DNA of 64,000 nt, taken from positions 293,924 through 357,923 of the forward strand of contig NZ_QPEP01000002.1 of the NCBI RefSeq assembly GCF_003577475.1, in the 5' to 3' direction. Origin of the DNA: Salinibius halmophilus (GTDB taxonomy: Bacteria; Pseudomonadota; Gammaproteobacteria; Pseudomonadales; Natronospirillaceae). How positions within the stretch are numbered: position 1 is the stretch's first letter; every line of letters starts with the position of its first letter. Both the position numbers and the translations under genes were made by a program. Of the stretch, positions 1 through 8,797 are shown in pieces. Below the pieces are notes generated by a model. It was not told where the DNA came from. It searched no databases and worked only from the letters and a program-made list of their open reading frames with translations.

Positions 1-127
1 CTGGATAGTCTTCAGCGATATCAACAAGGGTGACAAACTCAAGTTGGCTGGCTACCTTGGCCAGCCGGCAGTTCACTCTCGACTCATCAAGTCTAGGGTG
101 AGCCAGTATCAATAAAATGGACTTCAT
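1..127 (-). CDS. NAD(P)H quinone oxidoreductase / KefF-KefG-like flavoprotein, partial
   Basis: Only the first 42 codons are in the window; the gene runs off the left edge. The translation begins MKSILLILAHPRLDESRVN, which is the N-terminal beta strand and FMN-phosphate loop pattern of the flavodoxin-like NAD(P)H dehydrogenase (quinone) family that includes KefF, KefG and MdaB (ILAHP followed by S-x-x-N). Family members reduce quinones and some act as ancillary subunits of the KefB/KefC potassium efflux systems. Without the C-terminal half or the neighbour beyond the edge I cannot say whether a Kef transporter is linked. Confidence 0.75.
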   Translation of the reverse strand, partial: MKSILLILAHPRLDESRVNCRLAKVASQLEFVTLVDIAEDYP

Positions 128-234
128 AACAGGAACAGTTACCAAAATTGGTTGTATATAGAGCCTAGTGTACTTTTGTTAATGGTTGAGCGCATTATTC
201 TCTATTCGGTTTACAAGACGCCTTTCTTACCAGG

Positions 235-265
235 TAAAAACAAAAAAGGGAGCCTAGGCTCCCTT
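235..265 (-). terminator. Rho-independent terminator of the SNF transporter gene
   Basis: On the minus strand a perfect palindrome (GGGAGCC/GGCTCCC, positions 248-263) is followed by a T-rich run broken by one G (positions 247 down to 235). It begins about 25 bases after the transporter stop codon. Confidence 0.85.
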
Positions 266-287
266 AATCCACTCAAACAGTAGCTTG

Positions 288-1712
288 TTAGGCTTGTCGA
301 GCGGCACCGGCTTTAACCTGTACAACAGACACCAAGGCGACAAATGCCACGGCGGCAACCAATGCCCATAACATAGGTACAGAAAGCGCTTTAAGCATGA
401 CAAAGGTTACACCTAGTGGTGCGACAAAGCGTGCTAGCGCGATCCAAATCATACGCACGGTATCGTTTGGAATTTGTGCAACGAGTGTCTCTTTGGTCAA
501 CACCCAAGCAGCAAATAGTGACAACAATACACCACCAAGTGGTAAGGTAACGTTAGAAGTCAGCTTGTCGAAGATGTCAAACATCGTCCACTCACCGATT
601 GGTGTAAAGCCAGCCAACACATTAAAGCTGAAGACTGTCAACATACCCACAAGCCAAACAAAGAGGCCCACAACCAAGGTAGTTAATACCCGATTTACGC
701 CTTTACTTACAAAGAAGGCAACGATAGGTTCAAGAATTGAGATCGACGAGCTTAGTGCAGCAAACAACACTAATGCCATAAAGAAGGCACCAAAGAATGC
801 GCTACCTGGCATTTCAGCAAACGCTAGCGGCAGCGATACGAACAACAACCCAGGGCCTTGCGACGCTTCCAAACCATTGCCAAAAATCAATGAGAAGATG
901 GCCAAACCAGCAATAAGGGCTACCACAGTGTCGAGAACCGCCACGGTTACCGCAGTTTTCGCTAACGATGATTCAGATGACATGTAAGAGCCATAAACAA
1001 AGATAGACCCCATACCCAGTGATAGCGTAAAGAAAGCATGGCCTAATGCTGCTAACCACCCCTCTAAGCTCAACTTAGACAGCTCGAATGAGAATAGGAA
1101 GCTGGCTGCGGCGCCAAAGTCGCCATTAATACCGGCGTAAATGGCCACCACAATGAGCATCACGAACAGCAATGGCAGCAGTACATTAACACCACGCTCT
1201 AAGCCCTTATGAACCCCTAGGCCAATAATGAACATGGTCGCGGCCATAAATAGGGTGTGGTAGATGGTTAGGTTTACAGGACTAGCAAATAGATTGCCAA
1301 GTTCGGCACCGGCAGCATCGGCATCGATACCCACCAAAGCACCGGTAGCAAAACGGATGAAATAGTGGATAGCCCAACCAGCAATAACGGAGTAGAAGCT
1401 AAGGATCAGAACACCAGTAAAGGCACCCATAATCCCTACCCCACCCCAAAGCGGCGTAGCACCGTTTTCTTTGGCAAGCTTGGTTACCCCATCAACCGGC
1501 GATTTTCGAGATTTACGACCAAGTAACGACTCCGCCATGAACACCGGCACACCGATTAAGGCGATTGTTACGAGGTAAACGAGTACAAACGCACCCCCAC
1601 CATATTCGCCGGTAATGTATGGAAACTTCCAAAGATTACCAAGGCCAACGGCCGAGCCCACAGCTGCCAGGATAAAGGTCCATCGATGGGACCAGATATT
1701 ATTATTTTGCAT
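288..1712 (-). CDS. Sodium-dependent transporter, SNF/NSS family
   Basis: A 474-residue inner-membrane transporter of the neurotransmitter:sodium symporter family (LeuT fold), which couples uptake of amino acids or related small amines to Na+. The N-terminal signature WSHRWTFILAAVGSAVGLGN followed by LWKFPYI is the family's TM1 Na+/substrate site, and about 12 hydrophobic segments follow. An upstream in-frame TTG would add ten residues, but the ATG at 1712 has GTGGA just before it and starts at the conserved MQNNNIWSHRW, so I chose it. The gene is a single unit with its own terminator. The substrate cannot be read from the sequence; bacterial homologues include tryptophan, tyrosine and alanine carriers. 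Confidence 0.9.
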   Translation of the reverse strand: MQNNNIWSHRWTFILAAVGSAVGLGNLWKFPYITGEYGGGAFVLVYLVTIALIGVPVFMAESLLGRKSRKSPVDGVTKLAKENGATPLWGGVGIMGAFTGVLILSFYSVIAGWAIHYFIRFATGALVGIDADAAGAELGNLFASPVNLTIYHTLFMAATMFIIGLGVHKGLERGVNVLLPLLFVMLIVVAIYAGINGDFGAAASFLFSFELSKLSLEGWLAALGHAFFTLSLGMGSIFVYGSYMSSESSLAKTAVTVAVLDTVVALIAGLAIFSLIFGNGLEASQGPGLLFVSLPLAFAEMPGSAFFGAFFMALVLFAALSSSISILEPIVAFFVSKGVNRVLTTLVVGLFVWLVGMLTVFSFNVLAGFTPIGEWTMFDIFDKLTSNVTLPLGGVLLSLFAAWVLTKETLVAQIPNDTVRMIWIALARFVAPLGVTFVMLKALSVPMLWALVAAVAFVALVSVVQVKAGAARQA

Positions 1713-1874
1713 TTTTCCACTTCGATGTTTTATGAACGACAAATGAAGTGTAACGCAACAATGACAGGAAAATCGAGAACAGTGTTAACTTATCTTTTTG
1801 GACATATTTCTGATATCGCTAATGCTAATAAACAGTGACGAGCTCGCGACTCGCCTTATTGGGCTTCTGTTTGA

Positions 1875-2093
1875 TTAAACTGGTCGAAACTCGTAACGCG
1901 CTGTCGACTTAGATTTCAGCTGATTGCAAGGTTTGCAGAAGTAGCTCACTGCACCACAAGCAGCAAGGCGCTCTAGTTCTGAATCACAGGTGTCGCAAAA
2001 GGCATGTTTACTGAAGAGGGTTTGGCAACTAGCACAGGCATAATTGCCATCTTGATATTCAAGCTCGGTTTTGCAGTCAGGGCACTGATTCAT
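1875..2093 (-). CDS. Zinc ribbon protein, YfgJ family (DUF1407)
   Basis: A 72-residue soluble protein with four CxxC-type pairs (CPDC, CASC, CDTC, CKPC), which suggests two zinc ribbons. The sequence CGAVSYFC near residue 45 matches the family-typical CGAVDYFC of E. coli YfgJ, and overall length is the same. The biochemical role of YfgJ is not established. It stands alone between the SNF transporter and a TetR regulator on the same strand. Confidence 0.85.
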   Translation of the reverse strand: MNQCPDCKTELEYQDGNYACASCQTLFSKHAFCDTCDSELERLAACGAVSYFCKPCNQLKSKSTARYEFRPV

Positions 2094-2163
2094 GCGATGT
2101 CTCCATACTTCAAAGGTCTGCTACGAAGCATACCCAAAGCAGAATAATCCGCCCTGACTCGCA

Positions 2164-2703
2164 TCAAGATTTTTGTGTTGCTTCAAGAAATAGATTCAAG
2201 GCATTTGAAATGGCATCATCGTTGCGATAGTTCGACAACACTTGCAGCGCTGCACCCTGCAGCATCATCAGAAGCATGAGCACTTCTTCATTTTGATTAC
2301 CGCGCGCCTTTCCTAAAATGTGGTTTAGCCCTTCATCAACAGTTGGCCACGCGAGCTTTTGTAGTTTGGTGTCACTGCGACAGGCAAGTACCAGCTCCAA
2401 GAAAATAAAGTGATATTCACGCTGCTCTTTCTGTAGCGCAAAAAGCAGCTCGCGCAGCCTTGAAACCGGTTCCTCTGGCAGCTCAGACAATTCCATATTG
2501 GTGAGGATTTGTTTCAGCAACTCAGTATAAAGTGCTTGTTTACCCTCGGGAAAGTGATGGTGCAGCGCCCCTCGTGTCATGCCAGCACGCTCACACAACA
2601 TGGGTGATGTCACACCGGCATAACCATATTCAATTAATAGTTCAACAGCGGTATCTAACAGCTTGGTTCGAGTTTGTAGACTTCTTCTTTCGTGACCGTT
2701 CAT
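2164..2703 (-). CDS. TetR/AcrR family transcriptional regulator
   Basis: A 179-residue regulator with an N-terminal helix-turn-helix: RRSLQTRTKLLDTAVELLIEYG, then GVTSPMLCERAGMTRGALHHHF, the diagnostic TetR recognition segment ending in a variant of LYHHFP. The C-terminal half is the ligand-binding helical domain, whose ligand cannot be read. A longer frame exists upstream, but the ATG at 2703 has a near-perfect GGAGGT Shine-Dalgarno six bases away. No efflux or metabolic target gene is adjacent: the next gene upstream is a co-oriented LysR regulator and the next downstream is YfgJ. Confidence 0.9.
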   Translation of the reverse strand: MNGHERRSLQTRTKLLDTAVELLIEYGYAGVTSPMLCERAGMTRGALHHHFPEGKQALYTELLKQILTNMELSELPEEPVSRLRELLFALQKEQREYHFIFLELVLACRSDTKLQKLAWPTVDEGLNHILGKARGNQNEEVLMLLMMLQGAALQVLSNYRNDDAISNALNLFLEATQKS

Positions 2704-2916
2704 AGCACCTCCAAAACGCATATAATACCAAGTTATGGAAACAATCACTGGATATAAGGGTGAATTAAAACGGTTCAGTACAGTATTCGAATCGATTATT
2801 TGCAAACAAACTGTAATTCATTTTTTACAGCAAAATACATGAATGAATGAATTCATAATTTGTTACAAGATAAGCCTAGCCTCGACCTAGGTTTTAGCAA
2901 GTTCTTCCAGATATAC

Positions 2917-2935
2917 AGGCCTCGAAGTGAGGCCT
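2917..2935 (-). terminator. Hairpin just downstream of the LysR gene
   Basis: A 7-bp perfect stem (AGGCCTC/GAGGCCT) with a 5-base loop begins five bases after the LysR stop codon. It lacks a clear T run on the minus strand, so it is a weak terminator candidate. Confidence 0.4.
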
Positions 2936-2940
2936 CACGC

Positions 2941-3825
2941 TCAAGACTGACTAATTTGCCAGTTTCGGAAAAACGACAGGGCGCTCTGTAGCGCTGGGGT
3001 CATGTGCTTATCTCTGTGATACACCAAAGACAATTGTCGATCTGGGAAGGCTTGCATCGGCAATTTCACCAAACAGTTTTGCGCTATCGCATCCGCTACG
3101 GCAATCTCACTGAGCAATGACAAACCTAGATTAGCCCTTACCGCATTAATAATGGCTTCAGAGGTTTCAAGTGTTAGACAATGGCGCCAACTAGGCAGTT
3201 CTGGCGCTAGCAAGCGGTCAAACTGTTCACGACTACCAGAGCCAAACTCACGTAGAATCCAATCATTGTCGGCCAAATCTTCTGGTCCCACATGAGAAAG
3301 CGTGGCCAAAGGGTGATCGGTTGCAGACACAACACACATGCGATCGGTGCGCCAAGGCTCAACGACAACTGACTCAGATGAAACCGACCCCTCAACTAAG
3401 GCAAAGTCGAGTTCAAAGTGTTCTATCGCATCCACTAATGCCGATGTATTGCGAATTGAAGCGGACAACCGCAACGATTGACCCCGAGCTGCTACCAGCA
3501 TTTTTGGCAGCAAGTGATTACCAATGGTTACACTGGCACCAATGTTCAACGTCGACACGAGGTCTTCAGAATCAAACAGTGCTTCGACACTTTTTGCCCG
3601 AGTAATAATCTCGTCAGCCATCGGTAGGAGGGCTTGACCATTTGAGTTGAGCCGCAAGCGATTGCGTACACGATCGAATAGTGGTCGCCCTAAACCACCC
3701 TCAAGCGTGCGAAGCGCCATTGAGACCGCAGGTTTTGTAAGATGGAGAGCTTCCGCCGCGCCAGCGAGCGAGCCCTCATGCACAATCGCCAAAAAGACTT
3801 GCAACTGTCGCAGTGTGATATGCAT
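2941..3825 (-). CDS. LysR-type transcriptional regulator
   Basis: A 294-residue LysR regulator. Residues 1-60 form the winged helix (LRQLQVFLAIVHEGSLAGAA, then HLTKPAVSMALRTLE), and residues from about 90 form the periplasmic-binding-protein-like effector domain (LNIGASVTIGNHLLP). The pattern resembles the CysB/YeiE branch, but I cannot name the effector. The ATG has AGGGG about eight bases upstream. It is divergent from the alpha/beta hydrolase gene at 4070, with a 244-base shared upstream region; by family habit that gene could be its target (inference). Confidence 0.9.
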   Translation of the reverse strand: MHITLRQLQVFLAIVHEGSLAGAAEALHLTKPAVSMALRTLEGGLGRPLFDRVRNRLRLNSNGQALLPMADEIITRAKSVEALFDSEDLVSTLNIGASVTIGNHLLPKMLVAARGQSLRLSASIRNTSALVDAIEHFELDFALVEGSVSSESVVVEPWRTDRMCVVSATDHPLATLSHVGPEDLADNDWILREFGSGSREQFDRLLAPELPSWRHCLTLETSEAIINAVRANLGLSLLSEIAVADAIAQNCLVKLPMQAFPDRQLSLVYHRDKHMTPALQSALSFFRNWQISQS

Positions 3826-4069
3826 TTAACCGCCCCTTTACTTTTTATTGTTAGCGTTCACCAAAGCTTAACTGATATGTTCTTTTTTGCAAAAGTCCAA
3901 TTGCTAACAAGATCACAACTAATTACCATCAATCCACTGTAACCTAACATAAAGTTTGCGTGTGCCTGAGATTAATTCGCCACGCAAGGGAACCAAAGCG
4001 CAACAGCTAGCGTGAAGTAGTAGGTTCTTCTAAGGATGGGCAAACAATAAAAATAAACATAGGTGACCC

Positions 4070-4687
4070 ATGCCACAAATTGTAAAGACGGGCGATGCTT
4101 CATCCCCGCTCATCATCTTCGCTCATGGTGCCGGCGCGGGCATGTACTCAGATTTCATGGAAGAAGTTAGTGCAAAGCTAGTGGAATTAAACCTGCAAGT
4201 TCTGCGCTTCGAGTTTGATTACATGACAAAAATTAGAGAATCCGGTCGCAAGCGCCCACCAGAGCGCCTACCAAAATTGATTGAACAGTTTGAGCAAGTT
4301 ATTCAAGACGCCGATAAAAAACCAAGCCTACTGGTAGGCAAGTCCATGGGCGGCCGGTTAGCAACGATGGTCGGCCGTACTCATAACATGCAATCAGCGG
4401 TATTAGGCTATCCATTCCATGCGATAGGCCGCACCATTCAAGATGACCGGATTGCACACCTAAAGAGCGACGGCGCATCGGTTACGATCTTCCAAGGCAG
4501 CCTCGACAACATGGGGGCAAAAGAAGAAGTATCTGGTTTATCAGGCGAGTTGATCAACGTGGACATCCACTGGTTGGAAGCAGCGAATCACGACCTAAAA
4601 CCCCGAGCGACCACTAATCGAAGTCAATCCGATTATTTAAGCTGGGCGTGTCAAGAAATTGCCAAGTTAGCCTTCAAAGAACAGTAA
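4070..4687 (+). CDS. Alpha/beta hydrolase, KANL3/Tex30-like
   Basis: A 205-residue cytoplasmic alpha/beta hydrolase. It shows HGAGAGM (oxyanion region), the nucleophile elbow GKSMGGRLA near residue 90, an acidic turn QGSLDNMG, and the catalytic histidine in NHDLKP. This arrangement fits the dienelactone-hydrolase-like KANL3/Tex30 group of small bacterial hydrolases; the substrate is unknown. AGGTGA lies directly before the ATG. It is divergent from the LysR regulator and separated from the downstream kinase operon by a hairpin. Confidence 0.8.
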   Translation: MPQIVKTGDASSPLIIFAHGAGAGMYSDFMEEVSAKLVELNLQVLRFEFDYMTKIRESGRKRPPERLPKLIEQFEQVIQDADKKPSLLVGKSMGGRLATMVGRTHNMQSAVLGYPFHAIGRTIQDDRIAHLKSDGASVTIFQGSLDNMGAKEEVSGLSGELINVDIHWLEAANHDLKPRATTNRSQSDYLSWACQEIAKLAFKEQ

Positions 4688-4723
4688 CAACAATAAGCTA
4701 ACTCAAATTGATAACTAGGCGAT

Positions 4724-4762
4724 AGGGTCGAGGCTAAGCTTGGGGTATCCTTAGCCGACCCT
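4724..4762 (+). terminator. Bulged long hairpin between the hydrolase gene and the kinase operon
   Basis: AGGGTCG-(AG)-GCTAAG pairs with CTTAGC-CGACCCT, giving 13 bp with a two-base bulge and an 11-base loop. No T run follows immediately, so it may be a Rho-assisted terminator, an mRNA 3-prime end protector or a 5-prime UTR structure of the kinase operon. Confidence 0.45.
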
Positions 4763-4779
4763 AGCTAGCCGATTTGTTA

Positions 4780-6309
4780 ATGCGCGAACTATTCTTCCGC
4801 TCATACATCACCATTCTCGTTACACTGCTTATCACGGTGAGCTTGGTGCTGGGAGGCGTGCAAGCATTTAACAACTATCGTTTTGGCAAGCTTGCCAACA
4901 ACATGTTGGCTGGGCCAATGATGATTCTGGCGCAGGGTTACGCCAACACTCCAGAGTCAAGCCGGCCTCTCTTCGCCGAGCAAATGCGTCTTATTATGCC
5001 AGTCCCCCTTACCTTCAGCCAAAGTGAGCAAACCGACGGTGTGAGCATTACCCACAACTGGCAGCAAGATAACGCTGTTGCCGTGGCGCGCTACAAAGGG
5101 TATTCGGTTGCCGCAGAAGTCAATGGCTTCGATCAACTTGCAGCCAAGCTTTCCGTATTGCTAATTATTAATGACATTAGCCAGGTGCCAACTAGTATGC
5201 GTGAGCAGCGCTTTAGTGAACTACAAGCGTTGATGCACTACCCACTGCAGCTACAAGATGTGGCGTCGTTAGAGTTAGATGCTTCGGAGAAGTTCGAGCT
5301 AAGCCGCAATAAGGTACTCACACGGCAAACTAATAATGGTGACAACAGGTCAACCCAAGCCATTGCAACACCTACCGATCGCACTGCTTTAATATACGGC
5401 CCTATACCAACATTCGTTGCCGTGCCACTTGAGCTGGCATTGTTGATGGTTCTTGTCGTGATACTCGTCACTGCACTAGGCACCTGGCCGGCCTTGTTAC
5501 CATTGCAGAAGCGTTTGCAACGCATGGCAGACAGTGTTGGCGAAATTGACCGAGGCGACATGGATCATCGCCTGCCTGTAGAAAAGGCTGATGCACTTGA
5601 CGATATGGCGGTTGCGATTAACGGCTTAGCTGATCGCCTTATCGGCGCCCTCGATGCGCAAAGAACCCTTGTTCACGCGGTGTCGCATGAGTTAAAAACC
5701 CCCCTTGCACGTATGCAATTTCGCTTGGCTACCATCGAAGGTCAAGTAGCAGATAAGACCTATGATGGTTTAGAGCGAGACCTCCAGTCGCTCTCTCAGT
5801 TAGTAAACGAATTATTAGAGTACGGCAAAGACCATCCAACTCATGCACCGTTAACGCCTGAAACCGTGGAGCTACATCAATTGGTCAAAGTGACGTGGCA
5901 AGCACAGCATCACAATGACTCATCAGTTGAGTTTATTAATCAGGTTCCAAAACCAACCTATATAGAGCTCGACCGTAATTTAGCGAGCAAACTATTGAGC
6001 AACTTGTTCTCCAATGCCTTGCGCTTTTGCCACAGCAAAGTGGCCGTAGATTTTGATGAAAGCACAATGCTGCTAAGTGTTTCAGACGATGGCCCAGGCA
6101 TTCCGGAAAAACAAAGAGCGCAAGTACTGCAACCTTTCTTTCGTCTTGATCCATCACGCCAGCGTGGCACCGGCGGGCATGGGCTAGGCTTGAGCATCGC
6201 CCATCGCATTGCCTTATGGCATCACGGCGACCTGTGGTTTGAAACCTCGCAATGGCAAGGCGCTAAAGCAGTATGGCTGCTACCCGAAAGTTTAGAGGGT
6301 AGCGCATGA
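4780..6309 (+). CDS. Sensor histidine kinase, RstB-like
   Basis: A 509-residue membrane sensor kinase. One TM segment lies at about residues 8-28, a periplasmic domain of about 180 residues follows, then a second TM near 210-230 and a HAMP linker (RMADSVGEIDRGDMDHRL). The H-box is HAVSHELKTPLARMQF with the phospho-accepting histidine near residue 303, and the ATPase boxes are N (LLSNLFSNALRFC), G1 (DDGPGIP) and G2 (GGHGLGLSIA). The H-box and architecture resemble RstB. It starts at ATG 4780; an upstream TTG is possible and no strong RBS is visible. Its stop codon overlaps the next ATG (ATGA). The matching response regulator is the fourth gene of the same operon. Confidence 0.92.
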   Translation: MRELFFRSYITILVTLLITVSLVLGGVQAFNNYRFGKLANNMLAGPMMILAQGYANTPESSRPLFAEQMRLIMPVPLTFSQSEQTDGVSITHNWQQDNAVAVARYKGYSVAAEVNGFDQLAAKLSVLLIINDISQVPTSMREQRFSELQALMHYPLQLQDVASLELDASEKFELSRNKVLTRQTNNGDNRSTQAIATPTDRTALIYGPIPTFVAVPLELALLMVLVVILVTALGTWPALLPLQKRLQRMADSVGEIDRGDMDHRLPVEKADALDDMAVAINGLADRLIGALDAQRTLVHAVSHELKTPLARMQFRLATIEGQVADKTYDGLERDLQSLSQLVNELLEYGKDHPTHAPLTPETVELHQLVKVTWQAQHHNDSSVEFINQVPKPTYIELDRNLASKLLSNLFSNALRFCHSKVAVDFDESTMLLSVSDDGPGIPEKQRAQVLQPFFRLDPSRQRGTGGHGLGLSIAHRIALWHHGDLWFETSQWQGAKAVWLLPESLEGSA

Positions 6310-6683
6310 AGTTTTTAGTCGCTCTATTCGTGCTTATTTTGAGTGTTAATGTCCTCGCCAATGATTGGGGGGATTGGGCGACATTGCCAAGCATGTCAGA
6401 TACCAACAACACGCTTGATGATAAGCTACCACCTAGCTTGGTTGAAGCATTAGCAGATCCAGAAGCACTTCGCACCTGGGTATTAGACAACCCAGAGTGG
6501 GCGCAACGATGGGCCGAGTCGATAGATTTGGATTTAGCGCCTATTATTGGCCAAGACGCTTGGGATATTGTGTTGAACAACACTCTTGAGCAGTTAAACC
6601 AACAAGACAATGTTATTCAGCCTATTCAACCACCTGCTGGCCAACCACCAGTGACTATTATTCCGCCGAAGGGGAGCAACTAG
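6306..6683 (+). CDS. Small exported protein of unknown function within a two-component operon
   Basis: A 125-residue protein with a clear Sec signal peptide (MKFLVALFVLILSVNVLA, likely cut before NDWGDW). The mature part is acidic and Trp-rich (DWGDWATLP, DNPEWAQRWAESIDL) and ends in a proline-rich tail. I recognise no domain. Its ATG overlaps the kinase stop codon (ATGA), and its own stop (TAG) overlaps the GTG start of the next gene, so it is translationally coupled on both sides. This position suggests a role tied to the signal sensed by the kinase, for example as a periplasmic accessory (inference). Confidence 0.8.
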   Translation: MKFLVALFVLILSVNVLANDWGDWATLPSMSDTNNTLDDKLPPSLVEALADPEALRTWVLDNPEWAQRWAESIDLDLAPIIGQDAWDIVLNNTLEQLNQQDNVIQPIQPPAGQPPVTIIPPKGSN

Positions 6684-7756
6684 TGTTTCGTGTTAGTCGA
6701 GCGTTCATTGTTTTAGCTTTAGCTAGCCTTACTTGCATAGCCGCAGCACAAACGCCTGGGCCAGAGTATCTAGACAAGGCGAAAACGCTAGTTAGTAAAG
6801 ACCCTCGCCAAGCAATCGCCTTAATTGACGCTGTGCTGGCGTTGCCAGACTTGCCGGAATCAGTGCAACTCAACGCCCAGTTATTGCGGGTAACAGCCGA
6901 GAGCCACCTAGCCAAGCAGCAAAGCATGACCGCTCGGATCACCATCTATCAGGGGTTGTTCCATACATTTGAACAAACAGAACAAGAGATTCCCAACACT
7001 GGCCAATCCCATAGCTACTTAAATGCGGCCGCGACCCTGCCACTTGGACGTTGCTTTAATGGCGGCCTGCGCCTGAGTGCGAGCGCCGAACTTCACCTTG
7101 AGAATGAGCTATGGCGCACATCCCAAGCGGACTCGAGTCTCATTGCCGCAGAAGATGAACACGATAGCAACACGAAACTTCCTTCTCCTGGCTGGAGTTT
7201 AGGTACAGTTTGTAAACAGAGCGATTGGGAAGTCGAAGCAAGGTTTGCTTCCGCATTGCAGGTTTCTGAAAGTTCATCGTTTAACCGTGGCAACAGTATT
7301 TCCCTATACGGGCGAACTCAGCTATTGCAAGTAAGCGCACATTACACGCTCAACTCAGATAGCAATGCTGAATCAACCGGCACTGATAGTGGAGCTGAGT
7401 TAGCCGCTACACCAATCACGGTAAATGGCCAAGTTCGCGCGTTTAGGGTAAACAACCAACAATTGAGCCTAGGATTGAACGCACAACTACAAGGAGATGA
7501 ACTTAGCGACTATATTAACTTTGTATACGGGCAAGCATCTGGGCGAATAAACAGGTTTACCTGGTCGGGCGGCTTGCGCTGGCCAGTCCCATTTGATGGC
7601 TCAACAGACTTAGATGACGGATCCAAAAGGAATTGGTGGGCAAATGCGTCTGCCGGCTGGCAACTTCAACCACAGTTGATTGTTCAGGCTGGCTGGCAGT
7701 ATAACTATTCTATCGAACAACAGTATTGGATATCGTTAACATGGCAGACTCGATGA
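6683..7756 (+). CDS. Exported protein, probable outer-membrane beta-barrel, in a two-component operon
   Basis: A 357-residue protein with a signal peptide (residues 1-22, cleavage near AAAQT). Residues 25-80 are helical and TPR-like (PEYLDKAKTLVSKDPRQAIALID). From about residue 110 the sequence alternates polar and aromatic residues with glycine and asparagine turns (GGLRLSASAEL, GGLRWPVPFDG, ASAGWQLQPQLIVQAGWQYNYS), typical of amphipathic beta strands of an outer-membrane barrel. It starts at GTG with GGGGAG upstream and its stop overlaps the ATG of the regulator (ATGATG). No family recognised; it may be a target or sensor partner of the flanking two-component system. Confidence 0.75.
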   Translation: MFRVSRAFIVLALASLTCIAAAQTPGPEYLDKAKTLVSKDPRQAIALIDAVLALPDLPESVQLNAQLLRVTAESHLAKQQSMTARITIYQGLFHTFEQTEQEIPNTGQSHSYLNAAATLPLGRCFNGGLRLSASAELHLENELWRTSQADSSLIAAEDEHDSNTKLPSPGWSLGTVCKQSDWEVEARFASALQVSESSSFNRGNSISLYGRTQLLQVSAHYTLNSDSNAESTGTDSGAELAATPITVNGQVRAFRVNNQQLSLGLNAQLQGDELSDYINFVYGQASGRINRFTWSGGLRWPVPFDGSTDLDDGSKRNWWANASAGWQLQPQLIVQAGWQYNYSIEQQYWISLTWQTR

Positions 7757-8454
7757 TGCAGTATGGACGCCTGTTACTAGCTGAAGATGATCTTGAGCTA
7801 GCAGAGCTTACAAAAGACTTTCTTGAAAACTGCGGTTACGCCGTAGAGCATGTTGCCGACGGCCCTTCTGTGCTGGCAGCGGTAGAGCGCGAAAAGCCGG
7901 CGCTAATCATTCTCGACATCATGCTACCGGGTATGGATGGCATGGACGTATGCCGCCGACTGCGCCCAGACTTTAGTAATCCAATACTTATGATGACGGC
8001 TCGCACCGATCCGCTTGATGAAATTCTTGGCCTTGAGATTGGTGCCGATGACTACCTAACCAAGCCAGTCAACCCTCGCCGTTTACAAGCACATGTTCGC
8101 GCTTTATTGCGCCGTTCAAGCATTGCACCAAGCAGTGACGATGACAATGAGAGCAACGACTTAACTGTTGGTCCAATTCGCTTAGACCCAACGTTGCGCC
8201 GCGCTTGGCTCAATGACCGCATGCTGCCGCTTACAGGCCCTGAGTTGACGTTATTAGAAGCACTAATGAAGCAACCAGACAGCATTATCACGCGTGAAGA
8301 CTTGTTCCGCTTGGTAAAAGGCATTGAATATGACGGCTTAAACCGTGCCATTGATATCTTAGTGTCACAAGTTCGCAAACACCTCGACTCAGCCGAGCGC
8401 ATCCATACCGTTCGCAGCCGTGGTTATGTATTGCGCACAACACTAGACGATTAA
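7753..8454 (+). CDS. OmpR/PhoB-family response regulator, RstA-like
   Basis: A 233-residue response regulator. The receiver domain has the acidic pair (LLAEDDLEL), phospho-acceptor Asp near residue 55 in LIILDIMLPGMDG, conserved Thr in MMTART and Lys in YLTKPVNP. Residues from about 135 form a winged-helix DNA-binding domain ending RAIDILVSQVRKHLD and TVRSRGYVL. I chose the ATG at 7753 because it overlaps the previous stop; ATG 7741 and 7756 are alternatives. It is the last gene of the kinase, exported protein, barrel, regulator operon, an unusual order since regulators usually sit next to their kinase. Confidence 0.93.
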   Translation: MMQYGRLLLAEDDLELAELTKDFLENCGYAVEHVADGPSVLAAVEREKPALIILDIMLPGMDGMDVCRRLRPDFSNPILMMTARTDPLDEILGLEIGADDYLTKPVNPRRLQAHVRALLRRSSIAPSSDDDNESNDLTVGPIRLDPTLRRAWLNDRMLPLTGPELTLLEALMKQPDSIITREDLFRLVKGIEYDGLNRAIDILVSQVRKHLDSAERIHTVRSRGYVLRTTLDD

Positions 8455-8548
8455 TGCGGGTAGAATGCCCGCTAAACCAATACGAACTAGTTTGTAAAAA
8501 ACTTTCAATACAGTTTTCATAATCGACGCCTGCCCGCTACTTGATAGA

Positions 8549-8589
8549 TTGCGCAAGGTTCGCCGCATTACGGTGAAAACCTTGCGCAA
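8549..8589. repeat. 12-bp perfect inverted repeat (hairpin)
   Basis: TTGCGCAAGGTT at 8549-8560 is complementary to AACCTTGCGCAA at 8578-8589 with a 17-base loop. There is no T run on either side, so it is not a standard terminator; it could be a dispersed palindromic repeat or a structured RNA. Confidence 0.6.
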
Positions 8590-8776
8590 GATCACTGGAC
8601 AATACCATTTAAAGACCCTACACTTCGCCCGCCTATATGACGTGCGCTGACGCCCTAGCACTTTGTGATACCAATTCTTTTCGAACTGAACTAGATTGGT
8701 ACTACTGGCATTTAGTCTGAGCATGGCAATAGACAGTAAATTTGATTGGTTTATGTCAAACTATTACTGCCCAGTT

Positions 8777-8797
8777 TTGTAGTAAACTTACTGACAA
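8777..8797. promoter_or_regulatory. Candidate HexR-like operator upstream of pyk
   Basis: The site TTGTAGTAA-AC-TTACTGACAA contains the perfect dyad AGTAA/TTACT flanked by TTGT and ACAA. HexR, a repressor/activator of central carbon genes in several gammaproteobacteria, binds TTGT...ACAA-type palindromes near pyruvate kinase genes. The match is by eye and the spacing is not canonical. Confidence 0.25.

Noticed and set aside
397..987. 196-residue open frame on the plus strand
   Set aside because: Lies wholly inside the SNF transporter on the other strand; Thr/Asn-rich composition is typical of an antisense shadow.
8443..8724. 93-residue minus-strand frame in the region upstream of pyk
   Set aside because: Spans the 12-bp hairpin, is rich in Arg and Cys, has no RBS and resembles translated repeat DNA.
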